DNA from: Ignavibacteriales bacterium
GTDB taxonomy: Bacteria > Bacteroidota > Ignavibacteria > T3Sed10-11
Direction of reading: 5' to 3'
Assembly: GCA_003560935.1 (NCBI GenBank)
Contig: PWJF01000296.1
Location: 1 to 5,236, forward strand
Length of the DNA: 5,236 nt
Of the stretch, positions 4,409-5,236 are shown in pieces. A program made the translations under genes and the position numbers. The notes beneath the pieces are model-generated. The model was not told the origin of the DNA. It made no database searches and saw nothing but the letters and a program-made list of their open reading frames with translations. Position 1 is the stretch's first letter, and each line of letters opens with the position of its first letter.

Positions 4409-5236
4409 TTAAATATGGAATTGCAACTCGTAGAGTTTCTGATATAACGCCCCCTCCTGTCCAATCAACTCTGCATGGGTTCCCTGTTGAACGATGGTAC
4501 CTCTCTCTAAAACAAAGATGGTATCGGCATTCCTCACGGTCGACAATCGGTGCGCAATGACAAACGACGTGCGGTTCTGCATCAGCTTGTCGATAGCTTC
4601 CTGTACGAGTATTTCCGATTCGGAATCGAGCGCGCTGGTCGCCTCGTCGAGTATCATAATCGGAGGATTTTTCAGGAGTGCACGCGCAATTGAAATCCGC
4701 TGCCGCTGTCCTCCCGATAACCGTACGCCGCGGTCGCCGATTACCGTATCATAGCCTTCGGGAAACGATCTGATAAACACATCGGCATTTGCAGCTTTGG
4801 CCGCCTCAAAGATCGACTCGTCACTGCAATCGTCAAGTCCGTATGCAATATTGTTCCGCAGGGTATCATTGAAGAGTATTGTTTCCTGCGTAACTATTCC
4901 GATGAGCTGCCGGAGAGACTTTACCTCGACATCCCGTAAATCATGTTCATCGATTACTATCGAACCGTGAATAGGATCGTAGAATCTCGGTATCAGATCG
5001 ATGAGGGTCGTTTTTCCGCTGCCGCTCGGTCCGACAATCGCAACGACTTCTCCTTTCTTTACGGTGAAACTGACATCCTTCAACACAGCATGTCCGTTAT
5101 CGGGTATAAGCACCGGGGCTTTTAATGGATATGAGAACGTTACATTTCTGAACTCAATTGTATCATGAAATCCAGCGAGGACAACGGCATCCGGTTTGCT
5201 CTTTATCGACGGCTCGGAATCCATAACCGTAAAAAC
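4409..5236 (-). CDS. ABC exporter, ATP-binding domain (MsbA/ABCB type; N-terminus beyond right edge)
   Basis: This is the C-terminal 275 residues of an ABC exporter that very likely carries its own membrane domain upstream. The frame is open to base 5236. The residues before the Met at 5224 (VFTV) join it as VFTVMDSEPSIKSKPDA, the linker usually found between the last membrane helix and the nucleotide-binding domain. Counted from that Met, the motifs are the A-loop tyrosine Y32, Walker A GPSGSGKTT at 65-73, Q-loop Gln113, signature LSGGQ at 169-173, Walker B MILDE at 190-194 with catalytic Glu194, D-loop SALD at 197-200 and H-loop His225. All catalytic residues are intact. The ending LYELQFHI is typical of half-transporters of the lipid A/multidrug class. 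The substrate cannot be told from this domain, so no gene symbol is given. It precedes the DUF1844 gene by 19 bp on the same strand. Confidence 0.95.
   Translation of the reverse strand, partial: VFTVMDSEPSIKSKPDAVVLAGFHDTIEFRNVTFSYPLKAPVLIPDNGHAVLKDVSFTVKKGEVVAIVGPSGSGKTTLIDLIPRFYDPIHGSIVIDEHDLRDVEVKSLRQLIGIVTQETILFNDTLRNNIAYGLDDCSDESIFEAAKAANADVFIRSFPEGYDTVIGDRGVRLSGGQRQRISIARALLKNPPIMILDEATSALDSESEILVQEAIDKLMQNRTSFVIAHRLSTVRNADTIFVLERGTIVQQGTHAELIGQEGALYQKLYELQFHI

Noticed and set aside
4390..4464. Upstream in-frame ATG at 4464 as the DUF1844 start
   Set aside because: It would overlap the ABC transporter coding sequence by 56 bases with residues unlike the family, while a near-perfect ribosome binding site precedes the ATG at 4389.
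3710..5125. Plus-strand open frames at 3710-3913, 4162-4347, 4494-4754 and 4943-5125
   Set aside because: Each is antisense to nadK, the DUF1844 gene or the ABC gene and shows no protein-family signature.
5222..5224. Met at 5224 as the start of a stand-alone ATP-binding subunit
   Set aside because: The frame stays open to the window edge, the preceding residues VFTV continue the normal exporter linker, and no Shine-Dalgarno is visible in the bases available.

Overview
The window is about 5.2 kb of densely packed bacterial chromosome of moderate GC. It looks like a core metabolic region rather than a mobile or defence island. No insertion sequence, CRISPR array, attachment site or phage gene is visible. 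A lipoprotein signal peptide and an MsbA/ABCB-type exporter suggest a Gram-negative, two-membrane cell. The LREKLMWG-type C-terminus of the NAD kinase, the DUF1844 protein, and a lipoprotein of the kind often called planctomycete-type cytochrome c all fit the FCB superphylum or a relative of it. That placement is an inference from protein features, not a phylogeny.

Layout from left to right. (1) Positions 1-2420, minus strand: a tight lysine/diaminopimelate cluster in the order lysC, dapB, dapA, with gaps of 15 and 29 bp. dapA runs off the left edge. LysC phosphorylates aspartate. DapA condenses aspartate semialdehyde with pyruvate, and DapB reduces the product to tetrahydrodipicolinate, the precursor of diaminopimelate and lysine. 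Aspartate-semialdehyde dehydrogenase, the step between LysC and DapA, is not in the window. (2) Positions 2421-2535: a compact divergent promoter region with candidate promoters firing left into lysC and right into a tRNA gene. (3) Positions 2536-2608, plus strand: tRNA-Ala(GGC). (4) Positions 2609-2728: a 120-bp spacer with an 8-bp-stem inverted repeat just after the tRNA and a second, terminator-like hairpin followed by T5 just before the next gene. (5) Positions 2729-3133, plus strand: a small predicted lipoprotein with an unusual CX4CH haem-type motif. (6) Positions 3130-5236, minus strand: an apparent operon transcribed in the order ABC exporter (5' part beyond the right edge), DUF1844 protein, NAD kinase. 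NAD kinase converges on the lipoprotein gene, and their stop codons overlap in a shared TTAA.

Three start codons were moved inward from the longest open frame (lysC, the lipoprotein and the DUF1844 gene), because a good Shine-Dalgarno sequence and the family's usual N-terminus both point to the internal ATG. I found no convincing new multi-gene system. The points most worth a second look are the orphan CX4CH lipoprotein with a terminator-like hairpin in its leader, the back-to-back lysC/tRNA promoters, and the altered glycine-rich loop of the aspartate kinase.
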